This document shows, piece by piece, positions 1-8,608 of a stretch of 59,103 nucleotides of DNA. The notes under the pieces are model-generated. The model was not told the DNA's origin and did no database searches. It saw only the letters and a list, made by a program, of their open reading frames with translations. The position numbers and the translations under genes were made by a program. Source of the stretch: Pseudomonadota bacterium (GTDB lineage: Bacteria > Pseudomonadota > Gammaproteobacteria > Acidiferrobacterales > Acidiferrobacteraceae); the NCBI GenBank assembly GCA_021819245.1, contig JAKARI010000015.1:1-59103 (forward strand), read 5' to 3'. How positions within the stretch are numbered: the stretch's first letter is position 1; each line of letters begins with the position of its first letter.

Positions 1-42
1 AGACCGCAGGCGGTGCCGGGCACAATTGTCGAAAGGGGGACC

Positions 43-74
43 GACGGCGAGGCGACCCTTGGGTCGCCGTCTTT
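43..74. terminator. Candidate terminator hairpin upstream of trhA
   Basis: An 8-bp perfect inverted repeat at 51-58 and 61-68 with a 2-nt loop overlaps an alternative 8-bp pairing (43-50 with 64-71). A short T-run follows at 72-74. It probably ends a gene that lies before the window. The rest of 1-258 shows no coding sequence I recognise; a TATAAT lies at 110-115 but without a clear -35 partner. Confidence 0.4.
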
Positions 75-258
75 CCGGATCGCGAAGCGCCTCCTCATGG
101 CAGCCGGGGTATAATTAAGGAGGGTGCCGACGAGGCGGGCCGCGGTCTTGACCGCCACACAGGCGCGATGCCCCTGACCGGCAAGCGGCCCAAGATGCGG
201 CGTAATCGGTGTTCTGGGGGGAGTGGGGAGGTACGGTTTGTCACACCGCCTGTAGGGG

Positions 259-900
259 ATGGATATGCTGCGGTCCGAGCGTTTCAATAGCCTAAGTCAT
301 ATCGCAGGCGGCGTCCTCGCGATCGTGGGGACCGTCATTCTGATCGTATTTGCGGCCCTGCGCGGGGACCCGTGGCGGGTCGTGAGCTTTAGCATCTATG
401 GGCTGACGCTCGTGTTCCTCTATGCCATGTCGGGTCTCTATCACGGTCTGAGCGGCCGGGCGCGAGCGATATTCAAGCGGCTCGACCATGTCGCCATCTA
501 CCTCCTGATCGCCGGGACCTACACCCCCTTCGTGCTGGGACCCCTGCGCGGGCCGTGGGGCTGGTCGCTGTTTGGGGTGCTGTGGGGCCTCGCCGTGCTC
601 GGCATCGTTCAGGAATTCATCCCTCAGAGGTCGCGGCGCCTGTCGATGATCTTCTATGGGGTGATGGGGTGGTTGATCGTGATCGCCCTGCAGCCCCTCG
701 CGCGCCATTTCGCGCCGGCGGGCTTCGCCTGGCTTGCCGCCGGCGGGGTGCTGTACACCGTGGGCGCCATATTCTTTCTCTTCGATGAGAAATGGCCCCC
801 GGCGCATGCCATATGGCATCTGTTCGTGCTGGGCGGCAGCATCGCCCAATATTGCGCGGTGTTATTCTACATCGGGCTCGCGCCGGTGCGCGTGGCCTAA
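259..900 (+). CDS. trhA: PAQR-family membrane protein (hemolysin III / TrhA)
   Basis: This 213-residue integral membrane protein has about seven hydrophobic segments. It carries the family hallmarks: an N-terminal SLSHIAGG stretch, a conserved YHG near residue 61, DHVAIYLLIAGTYTPF around residues 76-91, and a C-terminal HAIWHLFVLGG. These histidines and aspartates match the metal-site residues of PAQR receptors. In bacteria the family is linked to membrane energy or fluidity homeostasis, and the hemolysin label is historical. An ATG at 265 has a better-spaced AGGGG ribosome site than the one at 259. It stands alone and converges on the hemerythrin gene. Confidence 0.88.
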   Translation: MDMLRSERFNSLSHIAGGVLAIVGTVILIVFAALRGDPWRVVSFSIYGLTLVFLYAMSGLYHGLSGRARAIFKRLDHVAIYLLIAGTYTPFVLGPLRGPWGWSLFGVLWGLAVLGIVQEFIPQRSRRLSMIFYGVMGWLIVIALQPLARHFAPAGFAWLAAGGVLYTVGAIFFLFDEKWPPAHAIWHLFVLGGSIAQYCAVLFYIGLAPVRVA

Positions 901-919
901 CCCGGAGGTCTGGGCGCGA

Positions 920-1618
920 TCAGTGGGATGGGGGCGGGCGGGGAGACAGGCGCTGGCGCACCTCGTCTAGGAGCGCGTCGTGCCGTACGCCGGCGGCCCG
1001 CTCCCAGGCCGCGAACAGGAGCGTCTCTTCGCGAAACTCATGCTTGTTGAGACTGGCCGCGAGCAGGCTGAGCCAGATATGCAGGTCCTGACAGGACCTC
1101 TCGGGGGCGAGGCACACCTCGGCAATGGCGTCGAGCTGGATCAGGATGTCATCGTGTTCACGGCGCATGAGCGACGTCGGCCCCGAGACCTCCTGCGCGG
1201 CGAGCGGCGCCAGCAGGTCGTTTTCAAGCGTGATATGGGTGCGCAGGGCGCGGTCCAGGGCCCGGGCCTCCTCCACGGCCTCATGCCAGCGCCCGTCACC
1301 GGCAAGCGTGAGCGATCGCGCGAGGCGGGCATCCATGGTGTCATGATCGCGGCGCAGGGTATCGGCGAGCGCGAGCGGTTCATCGGGACTGCGGATATGC
1401 AGGGTGACCAGATAGCCCTGGCCATCGGGGGCTACCCGCCAGACAAGGGTGTGGCGCATGTGATTCTGCAGCTCTGCCATGAGCAGCGTGGGTTCATCCG
1501 GGCTCCAGATACGCAACGACTCGCCGGGGTTTATCTCGCGCAATACGGAGTACACATAGGCCGACTGCGGCATGCCCTGCGGCGCGAGACGCAGGTCCAG
1601 GACGTAGCAGCACGCCAT
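920..1618 (-). CDS. DUF2249-hemerythrin (HHE) fusion protein
   Basis: This 232-residue cytoplasmic protein has two parts. Residues 1-75 resemble the TusA-like DUF2249 fold (LDLRLAPQG, then INPGESLRIWSPDEP). Residues 90-225 form a hemerythrin-like four-helix bundle with spaced His/Glu ligands (LRRDHDTMD, THITLENDLLAP, MRREHDDI, NKHEFREETLLF). Such di-iron proteins bind O2 or NO or serve in iron-sulfur repair. It starts 8 bases after the nitronate-monooxygenase-like gene, so it is probably the last gene of the FNR-controlled run. The same two domains occur as separate adjacent genes at 20311-20977, which supports a joint function. Confidence 0.85.
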   Translation of the reverse strand: MACCYVLDLRLAPQGMPQSAYVYSVLREINPGESLRIWSPDEPTLLMAELQNHMRHTLVWRVAPDGQGYLVTLHIRSPDEPLALADTLRRDHDTMDARLARSLTLAGDGRWHEAVEEARALDRALRTHITLENDLLAPLAAQEVSGPTSLMRREHDDILIQLDAIAEVCLAPERSCQDLHIWLSLLAASLNKHEFREETLLFAAWERAAGVRHDALLDEVRQRLSPRPPPSH

Positions 1619-1625
1619 GAGACGG

Positions 1626-2822
1626 CTACGCAGTCAGGGAGACGACGGGAGGCATTGCCTGGGCCGGTGCCGCCCCCGTCAGGAGATACTCGAGGAGATG
1701 GCGCACGGGACGGATCTCGCGGCCAAAGGGCAGCGGCGCGCCCCCCCGAAAGAACAGGCCCTGCTCGACATTGCCCTTGGCGGCGGCCGCCAGCTGGGTC
1801 TCGATGCAGAATTGCCCGGCCTCGGGGTTGCCGTCCTTGAAACCACAGTGACTCAGGCATTCGAGGCGGCTCGCGCACCCCCCGCAGCGGTCCGGGGCAC
1901 GGGCCTTAAGGAGGGTCTCGCGCGCCAGATAGCGCTTGAGCCACGGGGTCAGCACGGCCCGCGCGGGGAGTCCGGCGGCGCTCATGAAGGTCACGATGTC
2001 ATCGCCGCGGGCCTCGGCCAGCACCCGCTTGAAGTTCGGGTGTGCATCGCACTCCTCGGTCACGGCAAACGCCGTTCCCAGCTGCACGCCCGAGGCGCCA
2101 TGATCGAGGAGCTCCCGAATGGCGCGAAATGAGCCTATGCCCCCGGCCGGAATGAGCGGGATCCGTTCAGCGGCCACACCAAGCCGCTTGAACAACGCCA
2201 AGGCCTCCTTCAGGACATGACGAAAATCAAAACGCGGCGAGTCGACATCCGTAAGCCGCGGGGCCCCCAGGTGGCCGCCGGCGTGGCCCGGGTGTTCAAT
2301 GACGATTGCATCGGGGAGTCGCCCCTTGCGCATCCACTTGCGCAGCAGCACCTCGATCCCGCGCTCCTCGGAGAGGATAGGAATCAGGGCGACGTCATGC
2401 CCCTGGGTCAACTCCGGGAGGTCGAGCGGCAGGCCGGCCCCCATCACGATGGCATTGGCCCCGCTCAAGCACGCCTGACGGACAAAATCGGCATAATGAT
2501 TGAGGGCGCGCATGACGTTGACCGCGATGAAGCCCGCGGGCCCGGCGGCGGCGCGCGCCGCCTTGACCTCGCGGTCCAGGGCCTCGAGGTTGGCATCGAG
2601 CATCTTGTGGGTATCCCGGCACCGGCGCAGGCGGCTCATGATGTCGGGATGGAGGTGGCGCAGATCGACGCTGGCGATGGTGCCGACCGCCCCCTCGCGC
2701 GCCACGGCCGAGGCAAGCTTATGGGCGGATATGGCCACACCCATGCCCCCCTGAAAGATGGGGAGGAGGTTGCGGCCTCTTAGGGTCAGTTTTGGGAGGC
2801 GCGAGGCGATGGCAGATGTCAT
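1626..2822 (-). CDS. Nitronate monooxygenase-like FMN oxidoreductase
   Basis: TIM-barrel flavoprotein of the NMO / 2-nitropropane dioxygenase group (COG2070), about 398 residues from this start. Visible hallmarks are the N-terminal LLPIFQGGMGV, GHAGGHLG and a PAGGIG phosphate-binding loop. A C-terminal cysteine cluster (CGGCASRLECLSHCGFKDG) is typical of one subfamily and might bind metal. A longer reading from TTG at 2870 would run through an FNR box, so I prefer the ATG at 2822, where the protein aligns with relatives. No Shine-Dalgarno sequence precedes it. The natural substrate is unknown; nitroalkane or propionate-3-nitronate detoxification is the family precedent. Confidence 0.82.
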   Translation of the reverse strand: MTSAIASRLPKLTLRGRNLLPIFQGGMGVAISAHKLASAVAREGAVGTIASVDLRHLHPDIMSRLRRCRDTHKMLDANLEALDREVKAARAAAGPAGFIAVNVMRALNHYADFVRQACLSGANAIVMGAGLPLDLPELTQGHDVALIPILSEERGIEVLLRKWMRKGRLPDAIVIEHPGHAGGHLGAPRLTDVDSPRFDFRHVLKEALALFKRLGVAAERIPLIPAGGIGSFRAIRELLDHGASGVQLGTAFAVTEECDAHPNFKRVLAEARGDDIVTFMSAAGLPARAVLTPWLKRYLARETLLKARAPDRCGGCASRLECLSHCGFKDGNPEAGQFCIETQLAAAAKGNVEQGLFFRGGAPLPFGREIRPVRHLLEYLLTGAAPAQAMPPVVSLTA

Positions 2823-2856
2823 AGTTGAGAGGGTAGTCTGATGACCCGCCCATTCA

Positions 2857-2870
2857 TTGATATGGATCAA
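2857..2870 (-). promoter_or_regulatory. FNR/ANR box upstream of the NMO-like gene
   Basis: The site reads TTGAT-N4-ATCAA, a perfect match to the FNR consensus. Its gene-proximal edge is 35 bases from the ATG at 2822, so a class II FNR promoter (centre at -41.5) would start transcription at the ATG itself. A TAcccT -10-like hexamer lies at 2835-2830. The box overlaps the last codons of the cytochrome c gene. Confidence 0.8.
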
Positions 2871-3187
2871 GGGCGGGCCGCCGCGGCCGCCACCATATAA
2901 CGGACCGCCGCGCGCACCTCGCTATCGGTCAGCGATTCATCGCCACCCTTAGGGGGCATGAAGCTGTACCCATAATACCCATGGATGGCGTGCCTATAGA
3001 GGACCTTGATGCCCTTGGCCAGATGCGCGCGCCACGCCTTACGGTTGCCGAATTGAGGCGCGCCCGCCACACCGCGGGCATGGCAGGTGTGGCAGGTGTG
3101 CTCAAACACCTGCCGGCCGGTAAGGACCTGAGCAGACGCCGAAACCGCGAACAGGGTCAGGATCACAACGGGCATGGCACGTGGCAT
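2867..3187 (-). CDS. Small periplasmic class I cytochrome c
   Basis: This 106-residue exported protein has a signal peptide MPRAMPVVILTLFAVSASAQ, one haem site CHTCH, and a C-terminal axial Met in YSFMPPKGG. It fits the cytochrome c5/c-555 type and would carry single electrons in the periplasm. The ATG at 3187 has a strong AGGAGGAG ribosome site; an upstream GTG at 3214 does not. It begins 16 bases after hemN, so both genes probably share the FNR-driven transcript. That suggests a role in anaerobic or microaerobic respiration. Confidence 0.86.
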   Translation of the reverse strand: MPRAMPVVILTLFAVSASAQVLTGRQVFEHTCHTCHARGVAGAPQFGNRKAWRAHLAKGIKVLYRHAIHGYYGYSFMPPKGGDESLTDSEVRAAVRYMVAAAAARP

Positions 3188-3203
3188 GGACCGCAATCTC
3201 CTC

Positions 3204-4577
3204 CTAGACGACACGGGAAAAGCGCCGGCGATCGGCTATCTGCAGGTACCGATCAAAGACCGCGCACACGGCGCGTACGAGCATCTGGCCGCGTCCGGTC
3301 ACGGTGATCCGGCGCTCGTCCCTCTCCACCAGACCATCCGCGATAAAAGGCTCAAGACGCGCCAATTCGGGTGCGAAATAGGTGGCAAAGCGCAGTCCGT
3401 GGCGGGCCTCAATGGCCGCCACATCGCACTCCATGTGACACAGCAGGTCGTTGATGACCTCGCGGCGCAGGAGATCATCGGCGCTGAGCTCAAATCCGCG
3501 GCGCACCGGCAGCGTCCCTTGATCGACCAAGGTCTCGTATTCCTTGAGATCCCAGGCATTCTGGCTGTAGACGGCCCCTATGCGGCTCACTGCCGAGGCC
3601 CCTATACCGAGGACATCGAGATGCCCGCGGGTCGAATACCCTTGAAAATTGCGCGCGAGGCTCCGGTCGCGCTGGGCCTGCGCCAGCTCATCGTCGACCT
3701 TGGCGAAATGATCGAGCCCGATATAGACATAACCGGCGCCGGCCAAAGACTCGACGGTGCCGCTCAAAATGGCGATCTTGGTGAGGCCATCCGGGATCTC
3801 GGCGGCGTTGATGCGCCGTTGCGGCTTGAATCGCTCGGGAAGGTGGGCGTAATTGAAAAGCGACACCCGGTCCGGGGCGATCTCGAGCAGGCGATCGAGT
3901 GTGCGCGCGAAGCTGTCACGGGTCTGGCGCGGCAACCCATAGATGAGGTCGACGCTTAAGGATCGAAAACCCAGCGACCGCGCGGTCTGCGCCACATGGC
4001 GCACGAGCGCAAAGGACTGCTCGCGATTGATCGCGCGCTGGACCTGCGGATCGAAGTCCTGAATACCCAGGCTCAGGCGGTTGAAGCCCAATGAACGCAG
4101 GAGTACGAGCGTATCATCGGAGGCGTGACGCGGGTCGATTTCTATCGAATACTCACCGGTATCATCGGGGCGCAGCGCAAAACGCTCGGCGATCGCGCAC
4201 ATGAGCGCGCGCATCTCGTCGTGGCTTAAGAACGTGGGGGTACCACCGCCCCAGTGGAGCTGATCGAGCGGCGGCCGCGCACCCCATAGCGGCGCGAGCA
4301 GCGCAAGCTCGGCTGCGACACGCGCCACATAAGGACCGGCCCGGTCGTGGTGTTTGGTTACGGTCTTGTTGCAGGCGCAGTAATAGCACACCGACTCGCA
4401 AAACGGGACATGGACGTAAAGCGACCAAGGGCGACCCGCGGGCCGGTCTTCGAGCACGCGTTTGAGATCACCCGGTCCGAACTGGCCATGGAACTGGGTG
4501 GCCGGCGGGTATGAGGTATAACGCGGCGCCGATTCCCCATAACGGGCGATGAGCGAGGCATCGAAATGGGCATTCAT
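3204..4577 (-). CDS. hemN: Oxygen-independent coproporphyrinogen III dehydrogenase
   Basis: Radical SAM enzyme (457 residues, the usual HemN length) that decarboxylates coproporphyrinogen III to protoporphyrinogen IX without O2 for haem synthesis. The 4Fe-4S/SAM motif is C-x3-C-x2-C in PFCESVCYYCACNK near residues 60-72. It is preceded by SAPRYTSYPPATQF and followed by HWGGGTPTFL, both diagnostic for HemN. An AGGA ribosome site precedes the ATG. A near-perfect FNR box lies about 50 bases upstream, matching the expected anaerobic induction. It is followed closely by a small cytochrome c gene. Confidence 0.96.
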   Translation of the reverse strand: MNAHFDASLIARYGESAPRYTSYPPATQFHGQFGPGDLKRVLEDRPAGRPWSLYVHVPFCESVCYYCACNKTVTKHHDRAGPYVARVAAELALLAPLWGARPPLDQLHWGGGTPTFLSHDEMRALMCAIAERFALRPDDTGEYSIEIDPRHASDDTLVLLRSLGFNRLSLGIQDFDPQVQRAINREQSFALVRHVAQTARSLGFRSLSVDLIYGLPRQTRDSFARTLDRLLEIAPDRVSLFNYAHLPERFKPQRRINAAEIPDGLTKIAILSGTVESLAGAGYVYIGLDHFAKVDDELAQAQRDRSLARNFQGYSTRGHLDVLGIGASAVSRIGAVYSQNAWDLKEYETLVDQGTLPVRRGFELSADDLLRREVINDLLCHMECDVAAIEARHGLRFATYFAPELARLEPFIADGLVERDERRITVTGRGQMLVRAVCAVFDRYLQIADRRRFSRVV

Positions 4578-4625
4578 AAGCGATTCCTAAAACACGACGG
4601 TACCGCCGGGGACCCTGATCATGCC

Positions 4626-4639
4626 TTGACAAATATCAA
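4626..4639 (-). promoter_or_regulatory. FNR/ANR box upstream of hemN
   Basis: The site reads TTGAC-N4-ATCAA (9 of 10 consensus bases). Class II geometry predicts a start near 4591. A TAccgT -10-like hexamer at 4602-4597 fits, giving a 13-14 base leader with an AGGA ribosome site before hemN. The site lies between the end of ubiD and hemN, both on the minus strand. Confidence 0.85.
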
Positions 4640-4644
4640 CTCGC

Positions 4645-6108
4645 CTAGATCCCCAGCGCCGCACAGATTCTGGCCACCGCCGCCTCGGTCCGGGGGTCGG
4701 GGCGGATCACCCGGCCCGGGGGGCGCGTGACCTCGGGCGGCTGCTTCAATGTGGCGTCGAGGCCCATCTTGCCGCCCAGGCCCGCCTCGGGGCTCGCGAA
4801 ATCCAGATAGTCGATCGGGGTGTTCGTCAGAATGACCGCGTCGCGCGCGGGGTCGGCGCGGGTCACCAGGGCCCAGATCACCTCCGACCAGTCCCGGATG
4901 TTGATGTCGTCATCGGTCACGATCACGAACTTGGTATAGGTAAACTGCCTGAGGTAGGACCAGATGCCGAACATGATGCGCCTGGCGTGCCCCGGATAGC
5001 GCTTGCGAATACTCACAACGGCGACCCGGTAAGAGCAGGCCTCGGGGGGGAGGTAGAAGTCCGTGATCTCCGGAAATTGCTGCTGGAGCAGGGGCACGAA
5101 GACCTCGTTTAAGGCACCGGCCAGCACCGAGGGCTCATCGTGCGGCGAGCGCCCCATATAGGTCGTCTGATAGACGGGTGCATGGCGGTGGGTGATGCGC
5201 GTCACGGTCATCACCGGGAAGCGGTCCTGGGCATTGTAATAGCCGGTATGATCGCCAAACGGCCCCTCGAGGGCCGTATCACCCGGAATGATCACCCCCT
5301 CGAGCACGATCTCGGCGCGCGCCGGCACGAGCAGCCCATTGCGCGCGCGCGCAAGCTCGGTGCGCGCGCCCCGCAAAAGACCGGCAAACTGATACTCGGA
5401 CAGGGTGTCGGGAATGGGCGCGACCGCGGCAATGGTCAAGGCCGGATCCGCGCCGATGGCGACTGCCACCGGAAACGGCTCATCCGGGTGCGCCTCGCGA
5501 AACCGGGCATAATCGCCGGCCCCGCCGCGGTGCGCGAGCCAACGCATGATGAGGCGATTGCGGCCGATCAGCTGCTGGCGGTAGACCGCCACGTTATGCC
5601 GGTCTTCGGGTCCCGGGCGGGTGATGACCAGACCGAAGGTCAGGAGCCTTCCGGCATCCTCGGGCCAGCAGTGCGAGATCGGCAGGGCCTCGAGGTCCAC
5701 GGCATCACCCTCCAGGACGCACTCATGGACCGGCGCCCCGCCCTCCACGATACGCGCGCGCGCCGCCCAGAGACGCCCGATGATGGGCAGATGGCGCATG
5801 GCCTCGCCGGTGCCGCGCGGCCAGCGCGGCTCCTTGATCCTCCCGAGCAGCTCCCCGAGCGTGCGCAGCGCGGCGCTGTCGTCGAGATCCATGGCCTGCA
5901 AGACGCGCTCGCGGGTCCCGAACAGATTGCCAACCACGGGGATCTTCTGGCCATCGACATGTTCGAACAGCAGCGCCGGACCCTGCGCCATGATGGCGCG
6001 CCGGCAGATCTCGGTAATCTCGAGATGAGCGCTCACCGGGGCCGTCACGCGTGCGAGGAGGTTTTGGCGCTCGAGGTGCGCAAGAAATTGGCGCATGTCG
6101 GTAAACAT
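4645..6108 (-). CDS. ubiD: 4-hydroxy-3-polyprenylbenzoate decarboxylase UbiD
   Basis: Prenylated-FMN-dependent decarboxylase of ubiquinone synthesis (about 487 residues from this start; E. coli UbiD is about 497). The N-terminus MRQFLAHLERQ...HLEITEI and the internal GDTALEGPFGDHTGYYNAQDRF block are typical of UbiD; the last contains the conserved prFMN and catalytic acidic residues. The open frame reaches 6171, but ATG 6108 matches family starts, and the frame upstream runs into an FNR box. No ubiX (prFMN synthase) is in the window. Being beside ubiT and under an FNR site, it likely serves anaerobic quinone production. Confidence 0.94.
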   Translation of the reverse strand: MFTDMRQFLAHLERQNLLARVTAPVSAHLEITEICRRAIMAQGPALLFEHVDGQKIPVVGNLFGTRERVLQAMDLDDSAALRTLGELLGRIKEPRWPRGTGEAMRHLPIIGRLWAARARIVEGGAPVHECVLEGDAVDLEALPISHCWPEDAGRLLTFGLVITRPGPEDRHNVAVYRQQLIGRNRLIMRWLAHRGGAGDYARFREAHPDEPFPVAVAIGADPALTIAAVAPIPDTLSEYQFAGLLRGARTELARARNGLLVPARAEIVLEGVIIPGDTALEGPFGDHTGYYNAQDRFPVMTVTRITHRHAPVYQTTYMGRSPHDEPSVLAGALNEVFVPLLQQQFPEITDFYLPPEACSYRVAVVSIRKRYPGHARRIMFGIWSYLRQFTYTKFVIVTDDDINIRDWSEVIWALVTRADPARDAVILTNTPIDYLDFASPEAGLGGKMGLDATLKQPPEVTRPPGRVIRPDPRTEAAVARICAALGI

Positions 6109-6164
6109 CGTGCGCGCAGCATAGGGGCAGGCCCGATCGCGCCCTTTGATCCAACGCAAATATT

Positions 6165-6178
6165 TTGACACGCATCAA
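6165..6178. promoter_or_regulatory. FNR/ANR box between ubiD and ubiT
   Basis: The site reads TTGAC-N4-ATCAA and sits between divergent ubiD and ubiT. For ubiT, class II spacing puts the transcript start at 6213, exactly on an ATG, with an AACAAT hexamer at 6201-6206 in the -10 place. For ubiD, a TATGCT at 6123-6118 gives a start near 6111, which puts the box near -60, a class I position. Confidence 0.8.
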
Positions 6179-6212
6179 GCGGCGGGGCATGCAAACAGCG
6201 AACAATGCGGCG

Positions 6213-6647
6213 ATGATGACCTTGGCTGATCGGATTTCGCAGGCCGCGCCCCGTGTCCTGGACATCGGGGCCCGAGTCCTGCCCCCGCCGGCAATCGCCG
6301 TGGGGGGCGCGCTCGTGGCCAATATTCTGCTTGTGTCGGATCGCTCGCTGGAGCCCCTGTCGGGCACACGCATCTGTCTTGAGATCACCAACCCGCGGCT
6401 TGCGCTCGGTTTCGTGATCCGCGCGGGACGCCTGTGGCCGGCCCCGCCGATCCCCTGGACGACGTGCATACGCGGCGAGATGCAATCGTTTCTCGCGCTC
6501 CTCCTGCAGACCGAGGACGCGGATGCCCTGTTCTTCGACCGCCGGCTGTGCGTGGAGGGCGACACCGGCGTCGCCCTGCAACTGCGCCACGCCCTGGAAA
6601 GCGCGATCTACCGCCACAAAAAGCGCCTGCGCGCCCTGCTCCCTTGA
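6213..6647 (+). CDS. ubiT: UbiT, SCP2-domain accessory factor of anaerobic ubiquinone synthesis
   Basis: A 144-residue SCP2-type lipid-binding protein. E. coli UbiT is needed, with UbiU and UbiV, for O2-independent ubiquinone synthesis. The end matches UbiT well: LLLQTEDADALFFDRRLCVEGDTGVAL corresponds to the conserved DTLFFQRRLVIEGDT region. Start choice is uncertain. The frame opens at TTG 6165 inside the FNR box; ATGs lie at 6189, 6213 and 6216. The last two match the E. coli start and the FNR geometry. ubiU and ubiV are in the next FNR-linked operon. Confidence 0.88.
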   Translation: MMTLADRISQAAPRVLDIGARVLPPPAIAVGGALVANILLVSDRSLEPLSGTRICLEITNPRLALGFVIRAGRLWPAPPIPWTTCIRGEMQSFLALLLQTEDADALFFDRRLCVEGDTGVALQLRHALESAIYRHKKRLRALLP

Positions 6648-6685
6648 GTGCATTCACCCCTTGCACGGCGAAGACCGGGCGCGCG

Positions 6686-6713
6686 TTGCAATTGCAGGCT
6701 CATGGGGTATGCT
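6686..6713 (+). promoter_or_regulatory. Candidate sigma-70 promoter for the methyltransferase gene
   Basis: TTGCAA at 6686-6691 and TATGCT at 6708-6713 are separated by 16 bases, 58 bases upstream of the chosen ATG at 6772. The spacing and both hexamers are reasonable, but nothing more supports it. Confidence 0.4.
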
Positions 6714-6771
6714 AAATAAATAGACCAATCTCGTGCCCGCTTGTCTTTGGGACGAACAAATGGGGGGACTC

Positions 6772-7431
6772 ATGCACCGGACAACCCGAGGATCCGGGAG
6801 CCCCGGGGTCTTGGCGCAAAAACCGTCGTGGTGGAAAAGGACGCTGGTACGCCTGGCCGACACGATATGTCCGACGGACCTTCGGTTGTTTGTGCGCGCC
6901 ATCTGCTCCGGGCCGCAGGCCGTGGGCGCGGCCTGTCCGAGCTCAAGACGGCTTGCCGACTACATGGCCTCGCAGGCCGTGGGCGCGTCCAAGGGCTATA
7001 TCGTCGAATTGGGTGCGGGGACCGGGGTGATAACGGCGTCATTGCTGGATCACGGTATCGCGCCGGAACGTCTTGTAGTTGTGGAAAAATCGGCGCTGCT
7101 TGCGGCACACCTCAGGGAACGGTTCCCCGATGTCACCATTCTGGAGGGCGACGCGGCAGACCTGGCGGGCCTGCTCGGCTGGCGCGCGCAGCGCGTGTCG
7201 GCCGTCGTATCCAGTCTGCCGCTCAAGTCTCTGCCCAAAAGCACGGTCGATCAGATCGGCTCCGCCCTGGACGCCGTCCTCCCCAAGGGCGCGACCTTCA
7301 TCCAATTCACCTACAGCCTGCGCTGCCGCGCCATCGACTGGGCCCAAGAGGTGACCTGCCTGCACTCGCGGACCATATGGCGCAACGTGCCCCCGGCGCG
7401 GGTCAACGTCTTCGCCTGGGGCGACGGCTAA
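6772..7431 (+). CDS. SAM-dependent methyltransferase, phospholipid N-methyltransferase-like
   Basis: About 219 residues with a class I methyltransferase fold. The SAM-binding motif I is IVELGAGTGVITASLLDHG, followed by VVVEKSALLAAHLRERFP (motif II acidic residue) and VVSSLPLKSLP (motif IV). This arrangement, with PSSRRLADYMA near the N-terminus, is seen in PmtA-type phosphatidylethanolamine methyltransferases and relatives of rRNA adenine dimethylases. ATG 6772 follows a GGGGGGA purine run; GTG 6733 and ATG 6760 are alternatives. It is monocistronic and converges on the outer membrane protein gene. The lipid substrate is inferred only. Confidence 0.75.
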   Translation: MHRTTRGSGSPGVLAQKPSWWKRTLVRLADTICPTDLRLFVRAICSGPQAVGAACPSSRRLADYMASQAVGASKGYIVELGAGTGVITASLLDHGIAPERLVVVEKSALLAAHLRERFPDVTILEGDAADLAGLLGWRAQRVSAVVSSLPLKSLPKSTVDQIGSALDAVLPKGATFIQFTYSLRCRAIDWAQEVTCLHSRTIWRNVPPARVNVFAWGDG

Positions 7432-7583
7432 GGCGAGCATGCCGCCGCGAACCCCGGGCGCGGGACTGCGGCCGCGCCCTTATACCGTGTCGGCCGGACG
7501 TGACGGCATTCCGGGGCCCGCCATCGGGGCCCCCCACATGACCGGCGGCTCGCTCAGCACCGCAAACCCGCGGCGCGACACCC

Positions 7584-8510
7584 TTAGAATCGCGCGGCCA
7601 CACCAAGCGTGGTCAACGTCTGGGTGGTGGAGCTGTTGGGCTCCTGGGAGTAGCCGATAAATGCGCCGTTTGCGCTGCTGAAAATGGGGGTGGCGGAGGA
7701 TGCGCCATAATGGAACGTCGTGCGCCGGACCCGCAGATAGACACGCCAGGTCGGATCGATCACATAGATGGCCTTTAGTCCCGCATCCCAGTACGGGCGG
7801 TCGCCGAGCGCATGCGTGGCGGTATCATAGAAACTGGTCTGACCCGTACTGGTATCGACAATAAACGGGAGCGTGGATTGGATCTGGGCCCCGACGGTAT
7901 AGCCTTCGAGGACACTGAGGCCGAGCACCCAGTGCCGATTCACGGCGATATCGCCGAGGAGGCCTATGCCGATATGGCCATCCGAATACTGCTCGATACC
8001 GCCATACCCGCTGCCGTTATCGATATTCCGCGTCCAATGATGAAACCCGAGGCCAAGGTAGGGGATAACCGCCGCCGGGACGCCCAGTACGTGGTCGACC
8101 GCGAAGACATCGCCCAATCGGCCCCGGAATTCGCTTATGGTGTTGGCGGTTGTCGTCTGAACGGGGGTACCGCCCAGGGTATAACCCGAATAGTTCGTGC
8201 TGCCGCTCGCCCGCGTGTAGGCCGCGCGCCAATACAATCCCCCTTGCGGGTTGGTGGTCATGCCGCTTGCGCCCACCGTGAAAGACGGGATAAAGCCGGT
8301 CTCGGCATCAAGGGTGGTCCCGTTGGTTCTGGTTTCCGCGTAATGCTGATACAGGGCGCCGCCGCCGAAGAAAAACCCCGTCTCGGCCTGCTGAATGACA
8401 TAAGACACATCGGCCGCGTGGGCACAGGATGCCAACAGCGATATCGCAAGCGATACGAGACCGCCCGCCACAACACCATCACGCCGTAATACAGACCGCC
8501 TATTACGCAT
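7584..8510 (-). CDS. Outer membrane beta-barrel protein, function unknown
   Basis: A 308-residue exported protein. The signal peptide has an Arg-rich start (MRNRRSVLRRDG) and ends around SCAHA. The rest alternates hydrophobic and polar residues with many Gly, Tyr, Ser and Thr and ends in Phe (LGVAARF), as expected for a Bam-assembled barrel. GGGGAGG immediately precedes the ATG at 8510, which decides this start over 8543. I do not recognise a specific family; OmpW- or autotransporter-barrel-like porins are possible. It lies 98 bases behind the lipoate-ligase/DUF116 gene on the same strand and may have its own promoter. Confidence 0.7.
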   Translation of the reverse strand: MRNRRSVLRRDGVVAGGLVSLAISLLASCAHAADVSYVIQQAETGFFFGGGALYQHYAETRTNGTTLDAETGFIPSFTVGASGMTTNPQGGLYWRAAYTRASGSTNYSGYTLGGTPVQTTTANTISEFRGRLGDVFAVDHVLGVPAAVIPYLGLGFHHWTRNIDNGSGYGGIEQYSDGHIGIGLLGDIAVNRHWVLGLSVLEGYTVGAQIQSTLPFIVDTSTGQTSFYDTATHALGDRPYWDAGLKAIYVIDPTWRVYLRVRRTTFHYGASSATPIFSSANGAFIGYSQEPNSSTTQTLTTLGVAARF

Positions 8511-8608
8511 TGGCCTCCCCCCGATTATTTTAAGAGATTTCAACTGCCTGTATAGTCGCTAACAGAGGGGCCCGTCAAGCGCACGTCGACGCGGCCGTTT
8601 TTCGGGAC

